DNA of 64,000 bases from Temnothorax longispinosus (Eukaryota; Arthropoda; Insecta; Hymenoptera; Formicidae): contig NC_092362.1 of NCBI RefSeq assembly GCF_030848805.1, forward strand, positions 22,949,020-23,013,019. Direction: 5' to 3'. Under the pieces are notes generated by a model. It made no database searches, was not told the DNA's origin, and was given only the letters and a program-made list of their open reading frames with translations. Position numbers and translations under genes: made by a program. How positions within the stretch are numbered: the stretch's first letter is position 1; each line of letters opens with the position of its first letter. Positions 24,766 to 37,700 of this stretch are shown piece after piece.

Positions 24766-25845
24766 AGTGTAGTGAAATTGTTTTATTATCTCGGTTTTTT
24801 TCAATTTCTAATTTCGACGTTTATTATTTCATATTCCACAGTGAACTATAAACCACCCCTACGTTCGTAATTCGACATTCGTTTAAACGCTGTTACATCG
24901 TGCATATTTACTCGGAATTTCCTCGAAGTTTGTTATGTAGTAATGTTTGTTTCATCACCGCAGAACCAGAATTATGTAGAGAGTGAGAGAGAAAAAGAAA
25001 GAGAGAGAAAGAGAGAAAAGTGCAATCGCAATGGCAGAAATGTCTAAATTTTCTCTACATTAGTCAGTTACACCGTAACAAGAAAAGCTTCCCCACCTCT
25101 TTCGCTTGCGAGGCATCTCCGCTTCGTTTAATCTCTATCCTCCACTTTATCTCGTTTCTAGGGGTGCTATTTCGTGGATAAATTTAGATATTTAAGCAAA
25201 GAAATGTTAACTTTACAAATACGCTAGTATCTATTATTAATTTTGCACACATTAAATTTTTGAACGTTTAAATGGATACCATACGACATTATTTCAGGGA
25301 TTAGTTAATGGGATGAATGGGAGAAAATATTCATTTTTCTAATACGCGCGCGTAATGCCGATAATAAGAAATCATCAGTTATCATCACATTTCTTATTTC
25401 CTAAAATTGTACAATTTTTTTTATTTTTAAACATCTATTTAAAAGAAAATCAAGAGATCACGCATTGCGAGTTTATAACGTACTATATTTTTATCTTGCT
25501 ATTCGAGTTGCGAATTTCTGGGGAGCGAATTAGATATATTTAGTATGAATCGGCATCGCTCGTTCAAATATGTGACAAGTCACATATTAATTTCGTTGAT
25601 GAAATTACTTACCGCATGATTACCATTATATCTGTTGCGGCGCACTTGCGGCAATATCTCATAATTCAGCAGTATTTCGCAGCTGAATCAGATTTTCACG
25701 AAACCTTTACGAAACTTTAATAATGATCGACGTTTAAATGGAACTGGAAATTATATCAAGTCGGATAGAGATCGCAAATTGTTAACAGGAACTCGTGCTA
25801 TCTTTGTCAGCAACTATTTCCCGCTGTAATTAATATTCGTCTTTC

Positions 25846-25889
25846 TTTATACTAGAAACTTTATACTAGAAACTTTATACTAGAAGAGA
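25846..25889. repeat. 15-bp unit repeated three times
   Basis: TTTATACTAGAAACT occurs in perfect or near-perfect tandem, the last copy diverging to AGAAGAG. Confidence 0.8.
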
Positions 25890-26454
25890 GATATGTAATA
25901 TAAGATATGTGTCGACATGATCGTAATATGCGCAGAATACGTGTCTGTCTATTGGACGAAAACATCCTTCGCGGTGAATAAAATGTAATACTAGTATTAT
26001 AATAAATACAATATCCTTATATCTAATTCTCTAATTCAGCGAAGAATATTCTTGAGAGAGATAGCGCGGGAAAGCGCGCCGACGACGCGACGGGTTACCG
26101 ATGTTTCCGAGTTGCAGAATATATCTCATTGTACGTCTGTCGCTTGGGAAAATGCGCTTTTATCCATAACATTCATTAGCATAAATAGCATTGCAAGTTA
26201 CGACTGCCATCTGTTTTTAATGATTGATTATGCTTGACTTTACTGTCGAGCCAAAGCGCTGCCGCCGTCGGAGTTTATCGCTGAAATCCTACATAATTCA
26301 ATATTGCTGAACTTGTTGAAGTTTTGCATTCGTTTAATCTTGTATGACTTCTCGAACACTTCCGTTTCTCACTGTTACAAAGTAACTCGATACATCTCAG
26401 CTGTTGTCATTACTATACAAACAGATTTAGAATCGAGGAATTTTTAGATAAGGT

Positions 26455-26999
26455 ATAAAAAATCGAGCTTAAGTAATAGATATTGATATTTCTAAAATAA
26501 ATAATAAATATTGAGAATTGAGAATTGAGAATTGAGAATTAAGAATGGAGTGTTAAGATTTATTGAGTAGTTTAATTTATGAAATCATATCTTACTGCAT
26601 GATTAAATGATTTAAGATTCTTAGTGAAATTATAATTAGTTGGTTTAATTTTTATTAGAAGAAAGGGGTGATATCTATTTGTCGTAATTAGATTTCTTTT
26701 ATATAAAGGAGAGAGGGGATAGAAAATCGGGCTTGAATAACGGATACTGATATTTCTAAAATAAATAATAAATATTTATAATTGGGAATTAAGAATTGAG
26801 AATTGAGAATTGAGAATTGAGAATTAAGAATGGAGTGTTAAGAATTATTGAGTAGTTTAATTTATGAAATCATTTAACTGTACACATTAAATTATTTAAG
26901 ATTTTTAGTAAAATAATAATTAGTCATAGTTTAATTCTTACTAGAAGAAAGGGGTGATATCTATTTGTCGTAGTTAGATTTCTTTTATATAAGGGATAG
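26455..26999. repeat. Tandem duplication of a 265-285 bp unit with an internal GAGAATT array
   Basis: Two adjacent copies (about 26455-26719 and 26720-26999) share ATATTTCTAAAATAAATAAT, a (GAGAATT)n block, AAGAATGGAGTGTTAAGA and GAAAGGGGTGATATCTATTT. The second copy ends directly at the asp pseudogene. Confidence 0.8.
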
Positions 27000-27009
27000 A
27001 GGGAGATTG

Positions 27010-27700
27010 ACCCAACGTTGCCGGGTACCGGCGATATCGCGTCTACAGAAGGTGCACAACGTGGATTTGTCGTTGGGTTGCGTCAGACTGGCTACGTTCT
27101 TGAGGGTAACATAGACGCGAAGAGCATTGCCGATGGCCACTGCGAGAAGACTCTGTCGTTTCTCTGGCAGATTATATCCACAGGTACCAGGCGCCGCGGT
27201 GCGATCGGGCGGCACGCGTGATTCAGAGATGGTGGCGGGCGCAACTCTGGTACGTTTACGTGAGAAACTTCTTGCGCGAACCTAGAAATCTCGCCGCGAT
27301 AATAATCCAACGCATGTGGAAGCGCAAAATAGCGCTGTCCTTGCCCGTGATCGAAATTGACTGTAATCTTGAGGAACGCAAAAGATACTTGCGCGTTCGA
27401 ACAGCCGCGATACAGCTTCAGAGGTGGTGGAGGCAGGTACGAGGAAACACGAAGAAGTTGCAAGAGCTAAGAAAGAGGCACAAAGCAGTGGTCACGTTGC
27501 AGAAGAGATGGAGAGCTACGTTGCTGATGTGAGCGCAACGAAGTTGGTATCGCGACCTGAGAAATGCTGCGTTGATGATTCAGAACCGTTGGAGAGCAAC
27601 GCGAGCGATGAAATTATAACGTTTTGAGTATCTCGCGCGTAAAGATGCCACCGTGAGAATACAGAAGGGTTTCTGAAAATATCGTAGACGTTACAATGGC
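27010..27700 (+). pseudogene. asp: Broken fragment of abnormal spindle (asp/ASPM): calponin-homology end plus IQ motifs
   Basis: In successive frames the DNA reads VPAISRLQKVHNVDL and LGCVRLATFLRV, then NIDAKSIADGHCEKTLSFLW, then RYQAPR and RAARVIQRWWRAQL, followed by further IQ-like units (LAAIIIQRMWKRK, TAAIQLQRWWRQV, KAVVTLQKRWRA, NAALMIQNRWRA). PAISRLQKxHNVD and the REKT/CEKTLxLLW block are hallmarks of the ASPM/Asp calponin-homology region, which precedes calmodulin-binding IQ repeats. There are two apparent single-base deletions (near 27111 and 27172), and in-frame stops at 27530-27532, 27617-27619 and 27674-27676. The longest intact piece is 104 codons (27218-27532). I see no introns in it, so a processed copy is possible, but a local duplication is not excluded. 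Confidence 0.8.
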
Positions 27701-30700
27701 ACATATTTAATGACTTTATGAAATTAATCTAAATATGTATTATGTAATATGCACATAACGCGGAAAATTATATTAATTCTTCCTGTCTCTCCGTTAAATT
27801 TTGTAGTATGTAATTATTTATGAATTGTTATATGCGACAAACATACTTTGTACATTAAATTTTAACATTATATTATATATAATTTAAAAGATTTATTTTA
27901 TAATGAGATAAATGAAGAATAGATTTTTCTTGCTACATATATTTGTTATATTACATCTTTGCATTTATTTTATTGTTTCGAAGCAGATATTATTAGTTCC
28001 ATTATCCGATACATCGCGCGCTATTGTACATTTCATCGCTGTATGCGATCAGGTAGAGTGCCTTTTCAGCTAGTAGCGTGTTGTTTCGTTAATAATGTAA
28101 TATCGGGGACAATGTTTCCGTTTCCTGATCATCCGCAACGCGCATTCATCCGTATATTGAAAAGTAATTGTACGATTCGCGCAATGTGTTAAACAAAGCA
28201 GCATAAATTACTGTCACTGAAGCTTCTCGGATTACAATGCTTTATTATTCGTGCTTCAGATTGAAAATATAATTTAACTGCACAACATATACGACCCTTT
28301 CATCGTCAGCTAAAAAGTAGAATTTCATAATAACAAACTTTGTGACTGTCTTTAAATATAAAAAAATATAGTAATAATGATAAAGACACCTGTGAATTGA
28401 AATTTGATTTATTTGCACCAACCATAAAAATGTTAGCATTAATCGTTTACTTAATTTACAGGTATGTATAAGAGAAAGTTATTAATAGATAAGCATATTA
28501 AATAACGAATTATTAGATGTACGTGGGATGAAAGTGATATTTCCAAGGAGATTTTATTTCTCACAAATAGAGCATCTTTGAAATGCAATGTCAGATGCTT
28601 TATTATTCGCAACTTGGTCGCCTTAGCATCTTGTCGGCGGGATAAGTGCAGTTATTAAATTAGTAAAAGATGCAGCGAGCGAGCATTCAACAAATATAGT
28701 CATAAATCTCTATCGCCGAGAGAGGCGTTTTACTTTGAAATATATTATCTTCAAGCTGCCATCATTTTTCATATTTTACTGTCACGCAGGTGTATAAGTC
28801 GACATTTTTCTCTAAAGAGTTAAAGCGGGCAGCGACGAGATGCCGGGGTTCTAAAGAGAATTTCATATTTCTTCGGTTCTGCCTGAAACTCTTTCTTTCT
28901 GATATTTTTGCTCCTTTTCTGTTAACGTCCAGTTTAAAATTTCGCTGTTGCATTTATGCATTTTGTTTTATGAGACATGCATTGTGCTGATGAAGAAATA
29001 TTTTTTGTAATTACGTGTAATGAGATGTACACTTGCTTGAGAATTTTTTCAGAGAAAAGAATATACAGGATAAAATTTCATGTGGTTGCGCCGATATATT
29101 AATATTGTTATTCTAGCAAAGTCGTGTTGCTTTTGCGTTTATCAATATTATATAACAATTTTAATATTGTAATGTGATAATTTTTAATGTCACAAGAATC
29201 GAAATTTTGACTGCGTATTTGATGAATTAAATAATCTTTTAACATTCAGAGATAAAATAGCCTAGAATATTAATTTGCAAGATCCATTTAAACTACAAAG
29301 TTGCATTCAAAGTAGATTTTATAAATTGTGAGCTTATTCCACTGTCACTCTGGGCATTTTATTTGAGGTACTTTAAAAGAAGTCAAGACGCGAAGGAGAA
29401 TTAAAGCAATTGTTTCATAAAAGAGAATTGTTCCACTTTAATATTAATAAAATAGTAGGCAGGTAATTTTTATTCTACAGGAACCTAGGCTTGTGTAAGA
29501 CATAAATTTTCCAAGAATTGGTCAGTTTTTTATCAATGTACTTAATATTATACACGGTTTCGTGGTACTGCGATCGAAGAGCGTTTATAGCACGCGGCCG
29601 ATGACAGATGCACAATTGGATTTCGAGGAACGTTTGGAGGTGTACCATTGTTCTCTCAATATAACCCAAACACATGCGATAAGGTTTTGATGCTGTGCAA
29701 TGTTACGGTATACTGATTTCTCGAATGGAACTCGAATGTCACGGCCAGATATAAGATAGACGCATGCCGAAACTGAAGATGATTAAGCAATATAGAAGAG
29801 AGAAAGATGTCCCCAAAATTAACTTATTACTTGAGTAAACTTGGTACATTTTAAGAAATTATACAATATTTAAAGTTAACACGCAGAAATCAAATCAAGT
29901 AGTAGTAACAATGAAATTAAAAATTGGAATATTGAAATTTATTATAAGGATTATAAGTTTAAAATTTAAAAACTTTAAAGATTTATTGAAATTATAGATT
30001 TCAAAAAAGTTTTAATCAGTCTTAATTAGCCTATTGTTATCTTTATTGTTTATTTTATAATTTTATAAGTTTGAAACATAAAAAACAACTACTGTAAAAC
30101 TCGAAATCTGCATATCGACAATAATTAAACATTTAATATAATTTAGAAGTAATATGAAAGCAACATTAATAGAACTGCGATGCGAGAGAAACAAGCGTGT
30201 TCTAATTTGTACAAATTTCGCCCGGTTTGACGTAGTTTGAGTAATGCGATAAACATTGAAATGATACTTGATCCCGTACTGATGGAAGAATGTGCTCGAC
30301 TTGAATTTCTCTCATATAATTCGTCGCACTTAATCGAGCAGCCTTGATCGAGCACAAGCGGATGACGTTTATGAATCGATGAATATAATTCCCGATCAAA
30401 TAAAACGCATTATTAGGTTACACTCTATTATTAGGTCAATTGTGAGATATTATATGCATGCAATTGTTTCTATTTTTATGGAATAATAAAGCACGCTAAT
30501 AGAGTTTTGAAGGCGAAGGATATCAGCGCACAAAATTAAAATTACGTATGAAATTATATTTCTGATACACGAAGGGAAAAGGTATTGAAATTGCTTTTAA
30601 CTGTATATATCAGTATATGTATATAAATGTTTTTTAATTTTCGATTTTTCACAGTCTAGTTTTTTAGAGCTGAGTGCGCTTTTGTTTTAAAATAGACTTT

Positions 30701-33700
30701 ACGGTAGAGAATAAATTAATAGTGTGTGTGTGTGTGTGTGTATGTTGTATATATGTATATATATGTACAATAATCGTGCAAATAATAATATTTTGTCATT
30801 ACATATTGCGATACAGATTGAAATATTTGTAAATATAGAAATATACATAAAAATATAAAAATATATTGCGCACTCTGAAATTGTAACTTAATTTTTTTGG
30901 AAATGTCATTTTATAAATTTTGACAAAAAATAATAGTTTTATTTTTCAACTTACAGAGCTATTTTTACAACTTTAATTAAGACTGCGCACACGTTTGCAT
31001 TTAAGCAAGTCGGTAAAATTGATTTTTTTTCCAATAAACGTTAAGATATGAACGTCATGTTTCTTTACGTTCTTAATTTTGCATACGATTTTATTTACGT
31101 AGCGAGGAGGGCAAACTTTCATATGATGAATAAAATCACGGTGAATTGAAGATGAACTTAAAAATCATCATATAAAAACACATTTCAATTCTTGCATACA
31201 GCATATAGTCCTCATGCAATCATAAGAACGGAAACTTATTGCGTAGTAGAACTGGGCGCACGTTTCTCTATTATGAAATTATACTGATGTTTGACTGCAC
31301 GTTTGCTCTATCACTCAGTTGCCGGATGATCGATGAAAAATCGTGCTCCGAATGAATGATGCTCGCGCGCTTCTCTGAGGTTCGCGCGCGTATTTGCTCT
31401 TTTCCCCACAAGTCTCGTTTCGAAAAGGGACGAGCTCGGCCGGATGGAAGAGAAATAGAGTACTCGACGTACTCGTATTGCTCGGGGGAGAAAAATCGTC
31501 TAGGACTTCATTAAACTAACGCCTTGACGTGTACACAGTTATCGCAGCCACGCTAAATATAAGACCGCGATACAATCAGGCGGCCCATGATAACGTAATT
31601 AACTCGTATTTCTCGTGTCACGAACCCAAGGTGTCTTCATTAATTTTGTGGATAGATAAGGTAATAATACTAGTAAATAATTACACGCGCATATAAACAC
31701 CTATGCATAAATGCACGATTTCACTCACGAACTGAACCGAAACTCAACGATAAATCATATGCTACAGTTTATACAATAAATATTTATTAATTTATGTAAG
31801 GAATTTGTAGATTAGTTAATAAAATCATTCTCCATTTATCTTGAACAAAATTTTAGTTGAGTAGAAATATTTCGTTTTAAGAATTAAATGTTTACTCAAT
31901 AAATAATTGAGGATCTATAGGGGAAATTATCGATATCTTAATATTATTTTGATTTATAGTTTCAATACTTTCTTTTCCAGTGTATCAAACGTAGCGCAAA
32001 TAATATTAAGGATTAAAAAATATGTTGCGTGGGATATGAATTTGAAATACTACAGTAATCGCAGTGAATGCGCAGTGAATGCTAACCGCGATCGTATCGG
32101 CGAGCATCACGCGAGATCGCGATACAAAGAAACGAAGATGAAAAAACAAAAACTTTACGTACACGTAGATTTAAAGGTTTTCGAAGGGAAATCGAAAGAG
32201 TTCTCCAAAACGGAAACTAGCTAGATTGGTTGCAAATAAATTCTCAAGTCACTTGGTCACCTCGCCGTCGCTTCGCGTGAAAGACGATTTGGCTAAATAA
32301 TCACTTTCAAGTTTCCGCAAGTGTAATTACCTGACGCTTAAGTCGTTTGTCTTATACCGGCAGCATAGTTTACCAAGCGGGGTTTAGGAACTTATTCACG
32401 CTTTCTCGATAACTCAAGCTTTCTGTCGAACGAAACTTTCTACGGACCTACCAAGCGCCTGAGTATCGGCACAAACATATATCGAGCATCTAGAATTTCC
32501 AGCGTGCAGCCACCAGTTACTATCTTTCATAAAGTATACAGGAAGTTAGACGGAATTCGCGAGCGAATTACACTTCCCTTCTATTGAACTTTAATCGTTT
32601 ATTAGCTGAAAGACAGTTATTAACTTTGTTAAAGAAATGATTAAGTTATAGAAGTGTAGTAATAGAGATAAAATTTAAAATTGGGTTCAGAATGTTTTAG
32701 ATCCTACGTGATCCCATAGTTGTATCTCAACTATCTTCTAAAAGGCTTTACCAAAGAAAGTCGGGAACTAGGGTACGCTATATCCTTCCCCTACACTATA
32801 CATGATGTAACATGTTTCTCTAATGATACTCGAGAGAGATCGCCAGCATTAAATTTAAACACTTTAAAAAATTTAGTAAAAGTTACTTAAACAGTTATTC
32901 GATTATTAAAAATTTGTTAGATACCTCTTTGAGGTTTTTTTTTATCTACTAAACAGTTACGTAAAAATAATTTTACTAATTAATCCTCAGTCTGCAAAGT
33001 TAAAAAAGTAGGTACTCTACAGTGTAGCGTTTGAAAACTTGAATTTGAATACCGTCTTTTGGTACTTATTTATTTAATGTATACATTTAATCCAATTTAG
33101 GACACCCGATATTATATTTACTTGGGCGTAGCATGAAGAGAACGGAAGTGTCCATTTACTGTGAGAAATAATTAGCTATTAATGAGCGCGTTAAGCAGAG
33201 AAAATTACTGAGTATTGGTTTGCGGTATTTGACACTAATTTGCTGGACCTGCAGAAGGTAAGTATCAAACGCGCGCTTGCGATTGCTATTTAGCGATTGC
33301 GCAATTCTCTGTTGAACGCAGCCAATATGCCAAGGTAAACGACTGAATAATGCATGCAGTTTCACTGAACACACAATAAAGTTCGGTAAACAATATATAT
33401 GCAAGATCATTTCTTTAAACAATATTCCACAGATTGAACCGAATATCAGTAATTGGTAAAATTTGTAATATTTTGTTTGCACTGAAAATGTTGACAGAGG
33501 AACAAATTTGGATAGAGAGAAGGGGAGCATCCCTGAGCGTTTTAATATTTAGGCGCAACAGGGAGTTCCTCTCGTTCGAAGCTTGCAGAAATATTAAACA
33601 ATCTCTCTGCCATAGGATAATATTAAAATTTATTCTTCGTATGTGCCTTTGTATAATATATATTGACGTATAGACAATATAGGTTTCATCCTTATTACTC

Positions 33701-36700
33701 GGGTACAAATTTTGACCGGTTTGTCCCACAGTTAAGCAACTTAACATTTTGGTTAGTGCCCCTTAAGTGAAAATTATCTTTGCGTAACTGAATATCGACA
33801 GAACTAATTGAGAGAATTGACTAGTATAACTTGAAAATATACTAATATAACTTAAAAATCTTTGAAATAAATAGAATAGCTAATTACGATTTTTAGTTAC
33901 GCAGAGTTTATTAGGGTTACGAATCCAAATAATTTGATTACTAATTGTGGGTTGCTTAAACGTCTTTTTTTCCCAGAGTATAAGAGAACCTTTTCAAAAT
34001 CCAGGTATACATAAAAAAACGATACGGTAAGATGATTCGCGGTGATGGTTCTTTAATTGTCTCGAACATTTCAGTTCACGTTGACTTGTTAACGAGGGTG
34101 CAGTAGGGTGCGTAATGCAGTTGTTAATTTGCTTCTTGTTTACGTCGCTGTCAGTTTCAATTCCCCCGTCGCGTGTTTTCGCATATCCCTGTCGATTATA
34201 TCGATGTAAAATGACAGGCGTTGGGCGAAACACGAACGTCGATCAGTCTCGTGGCAAATCATCCGTATCGCGACTATCGCGTGTACACGTATGCGAGCGG
34301 GATGCACGAATGTGATATATACCTTCGCGCGCAACGCTTAAATTATTTTAGCGTTAGCTGCCGGGTATTATCCTCGCTTGTTAGCGTCAGCGCATGCATC
34401 CAACTCTGAATTTCGCGAAAAATATCACCTGCAGGCTGGCTCGCCAGGTAAGTTTCGTTCTCTACCGCTGGTTCCAGCTCTTGTCACACCAGAGCCAGAG
34501 TTGACCTGGAAAATCGTGGAACCGGCTTGAACGCGAGACTTTTTCGTATTTGGAAACGGGTCGTATTACATTCTTTTTTTCGTGAAGTTTTTTCTTGTTA
34601 CTATTTCTGTTTTAATTTTATGTATTCTCTTATAAATTTAACTTTTACGAAATATTAAATGTGGTAGGTACTGATGGTTTGATAATATACATAATTAATT
34701 TATTGGCTCGCTTTCGTTTGCAACGTTCTCTTTTGTTATTACGCTTCGACCCGATGGTTATATAAAGGAAATATTCAACTTTTAATCTTTTTATTAAAAA
34801 TAGTTTTCCTCGCAAAAGACAACGTTATTATTGTGATTAATCGATAGATTCATAAAACGGCTATGTTAATGTACAAAACATGCACAATACCGTTTTAGAT
34901 GGCGAGTTATTATATGGGGAGTAGAAATGAAGACGTTGAAAATACTGTATGTATTTATCATCTCATATTACTTTGATTATTCAATTTGAAAAGTAAAAAT
35001 TTATTAAAATTGATGAGCTACGGTAAAATATGAATATCATATTTTTTTCGTTTTTTTTTCCTTCACATTTGTAAGATTTATGGGGCAATTCCGATTTTAT
35101 ATTAAAAAAAAGCAGAACGCGTGTATGTTTTTTTAAAATCTTTCTTTTGTGACAGAGTACACATTTTCAATCCCAATAGTACCATACTACGATTAATCCT
35201 CTGAAATTATAGTTTATGCTTTTGTAAAAACTTTGATGTCCCAACTTTCTGAATATGCTTTCGTTAGCGTTATAACAATAGCTACTACTTCCAAGGCTAA
35301 CGAGTGGCTTTTATAAATCTCTTAAGGGATTTAATTTTAAAGTTCGTTACTCCTCTCTCATCATTCTGTTATACAGCAATGGAAAAGCTGTATTTTGTAA
35401 CGTAATGAGGCTATGTAGAAAGAGAGAGAGAATGCGATAGAATCGAATAATAAAAAAATATTACAATAAAGCACAAAAATTTGCAGTATTTTTTTATTGA
35501 TTCCAAATTTTTTTTCAAGAAAATTTAATTTTTTCATAATCTTCTGATTCGTCACATCAAACAATTTGATAGTTTTAAATCACGATTTTGCTAAAATAAA
35601 ATTGATTTAGTTCTCAAAAAGTATTTTTAATGTATATAGCAAAGTTTTTGCTAAAGAAACGAATTAAAAAAAAATCAAATAATTTGAAATATCATTTACA
35701 GGAATATTTCACTCATGTATAAAAAGAAATTGTGTAAGCGAACAAGTAAATCTCTCATTTCTTATAATATCTCTTTTTCGAAATCTCTAATGATGCGTAG
35801 AACGTAGAACAATGAATCGGGCAGAGTAAATCGGAGTTTGAAGCGCGGAAAATGGGTTCTAACTAGTTCGTGGAGTCGCGCGAAGCGTAATTTGCTAAAG
35901 AATCTGTTAAATTGCCATGAGCAGAGCTGTCAAGGGTATGCGTTTCTAATGATTAATTAGATCGCCTTGAACGCGAATGCCTCCCCTGCGAGACTACACA
36001 TGAGAAATGGATGCCGAGTGTGTAGGTACAGGGTCATACGACGCAGGTCGTGTCAGCAATCTTCACGACCTTTTTCCTTCATTAGAATTCAATTGGGTCA
36101 CACGTTTATACTTGCAAAGGTAATCCGTACAAACACATAAATTATTCCGTCACAGCTTTTTTTCTAGAATACACGTAAAATGTATTCTACAAAAAAAAAA
36201 TCATGTAAAGTGTATTCTAACATATCTCGGTGTCTGCAATTAACGTAGTACTTGACGTAAAATTATATTCGTGCCTAAAATAAGAATAAAACATTAATGA
36301 CGGGACTTGGTTTCATTTAGCTTTTATTATTCAGAGTTTACCACAAGTAGCGAGACCGCTTCATTAGTCTTAATGATTTTACTGCGCAACATCCATCATA
36401 TATTTATACACGCACCGGCGTTAATTTTCCTTCACACACTCGTGTATACGTTAATTAAAGTGAAGTTTAGCCATTTCCGCCACGCGTCCCTTAAATATAT
36501 ATTTTTAATTTCAAATTTGCAGAGATGTTTTCTGTTAAATGTGCACTTACGCGTCGTTTCGTTTCCCTGAAATGTCCCAGCGATAAAACACCACTCTTCT
36601 CTCGATCTTCGATCACGGTACAACGGGGTTAAAAAGTCAGATGAGCAATGTGTTCCGCGTTCTTCCGCCACGATTCCTCCGCGACGAGAGCTCGCCCGAC

Positions 36701-37439
36701 GATATTCACGCTACGAGAGGCGGCATGCTACTGAGTACTGGCCGAATCATCCCCCTTTCGCCTGCGAGGCATCCCCCGTTATTAGGTCGACGGTAGCGCA
36801 GCCATGTGGAGGGTTGAACCACTATTATAGTCGCTCACTATTATAGTTGGCGTGTATTCGTACATGTCCGTTTGGAAACAGCTTGAAATTGCCTTGAAAT
36901 CGTAGCGATTCTTTTCTATTCTTCATTGTTCGACCATGATAAAAGCATCAGCGAACAAAAGTACAATTGTCTTGATTTAGCATTTTTTGCAACTTAAATA
37001 ATATACTGACAATATATTACAATTACATATACCATTTTCTAATAGAAATATTAATTTCTTTTTAAATCTATTTTTTTAAATTATTTATTAACATTATTGA
37101 CATTATATTTTAACATTTTCTGTTTTGTGCGCTTTGTTACAAGACTAGCTACTTTTTATGATAAATCCGTGCAATAATTTTTTAGAAACTAAATTATATT
37201 GATTATAAATTATAATCGTGAAAGGTATAATGCTATTTAGACATACATTTTAAAGATTTTTAGTAGACACACTAAATTATTAAATCAATAGACAAATATA
37301 AATTCTGCTGCTAAATATTTTGTGATCAGAATACGTTCATTATAATTAAAAAGTTTTAGATTTGCTATCTATACAATTCATGGTAGTTTGCGTTTGTTTA
37401 TTGTGTATGTGCTAGTCGCTCTCCGGGCTCTGCATGGCA

Positions 37440-37700
37440 CGGTCATGTCCCTGATGTTCGCTGTATTTCGGACCACATATTATAACGATGACAGTTAGAT
37501 TTAAAACTTGACGCGCAATTTATGTAAGTTTTGCATTGTTACTTCTACCAATGTATATTTATTGTTGTGTAATACGAACAAATTGTGTTGTTCCAGCATT
37601 GCTTATAACGTAATTTGATAAGGACCCAAAGCACGGGTCGAAACGTCGTTGTAGTACATTAATTGCCAGTTAGGCCGACAAAATTTTATGGTTTATTATT
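37440..37700 (+). mobile_element. Possible retroelement 3' remnant
   Basis: A GC-richer segment contains GGACCCAAAGCACGGGTCGAAACGTCGT (37622-37649). Words like GGGTCGAAACGT are common at the 3' ends of non-LTR or Penelope-like elements in insects (family knowledge). No reverse-transcriptase frame is present, so this is weak. Confidence 0.25.

Larger units (their letters stand above)
23561..27009. other. Region upstream of the ankyrin/death-domain gene
   Basis: Presumed promoter and intergenic DNA. It includes the 5' leader with a short upstream frame (23561-23680), a MITE copy (24591-24765), a triple 15-bp repeat (25846-25889), a 24-bp GC-rich motif shared with 36752-36780 (25098-25125) and a tandem duplication (26455-26999). 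No TATA box could be assigned. Confidence 0.4.
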
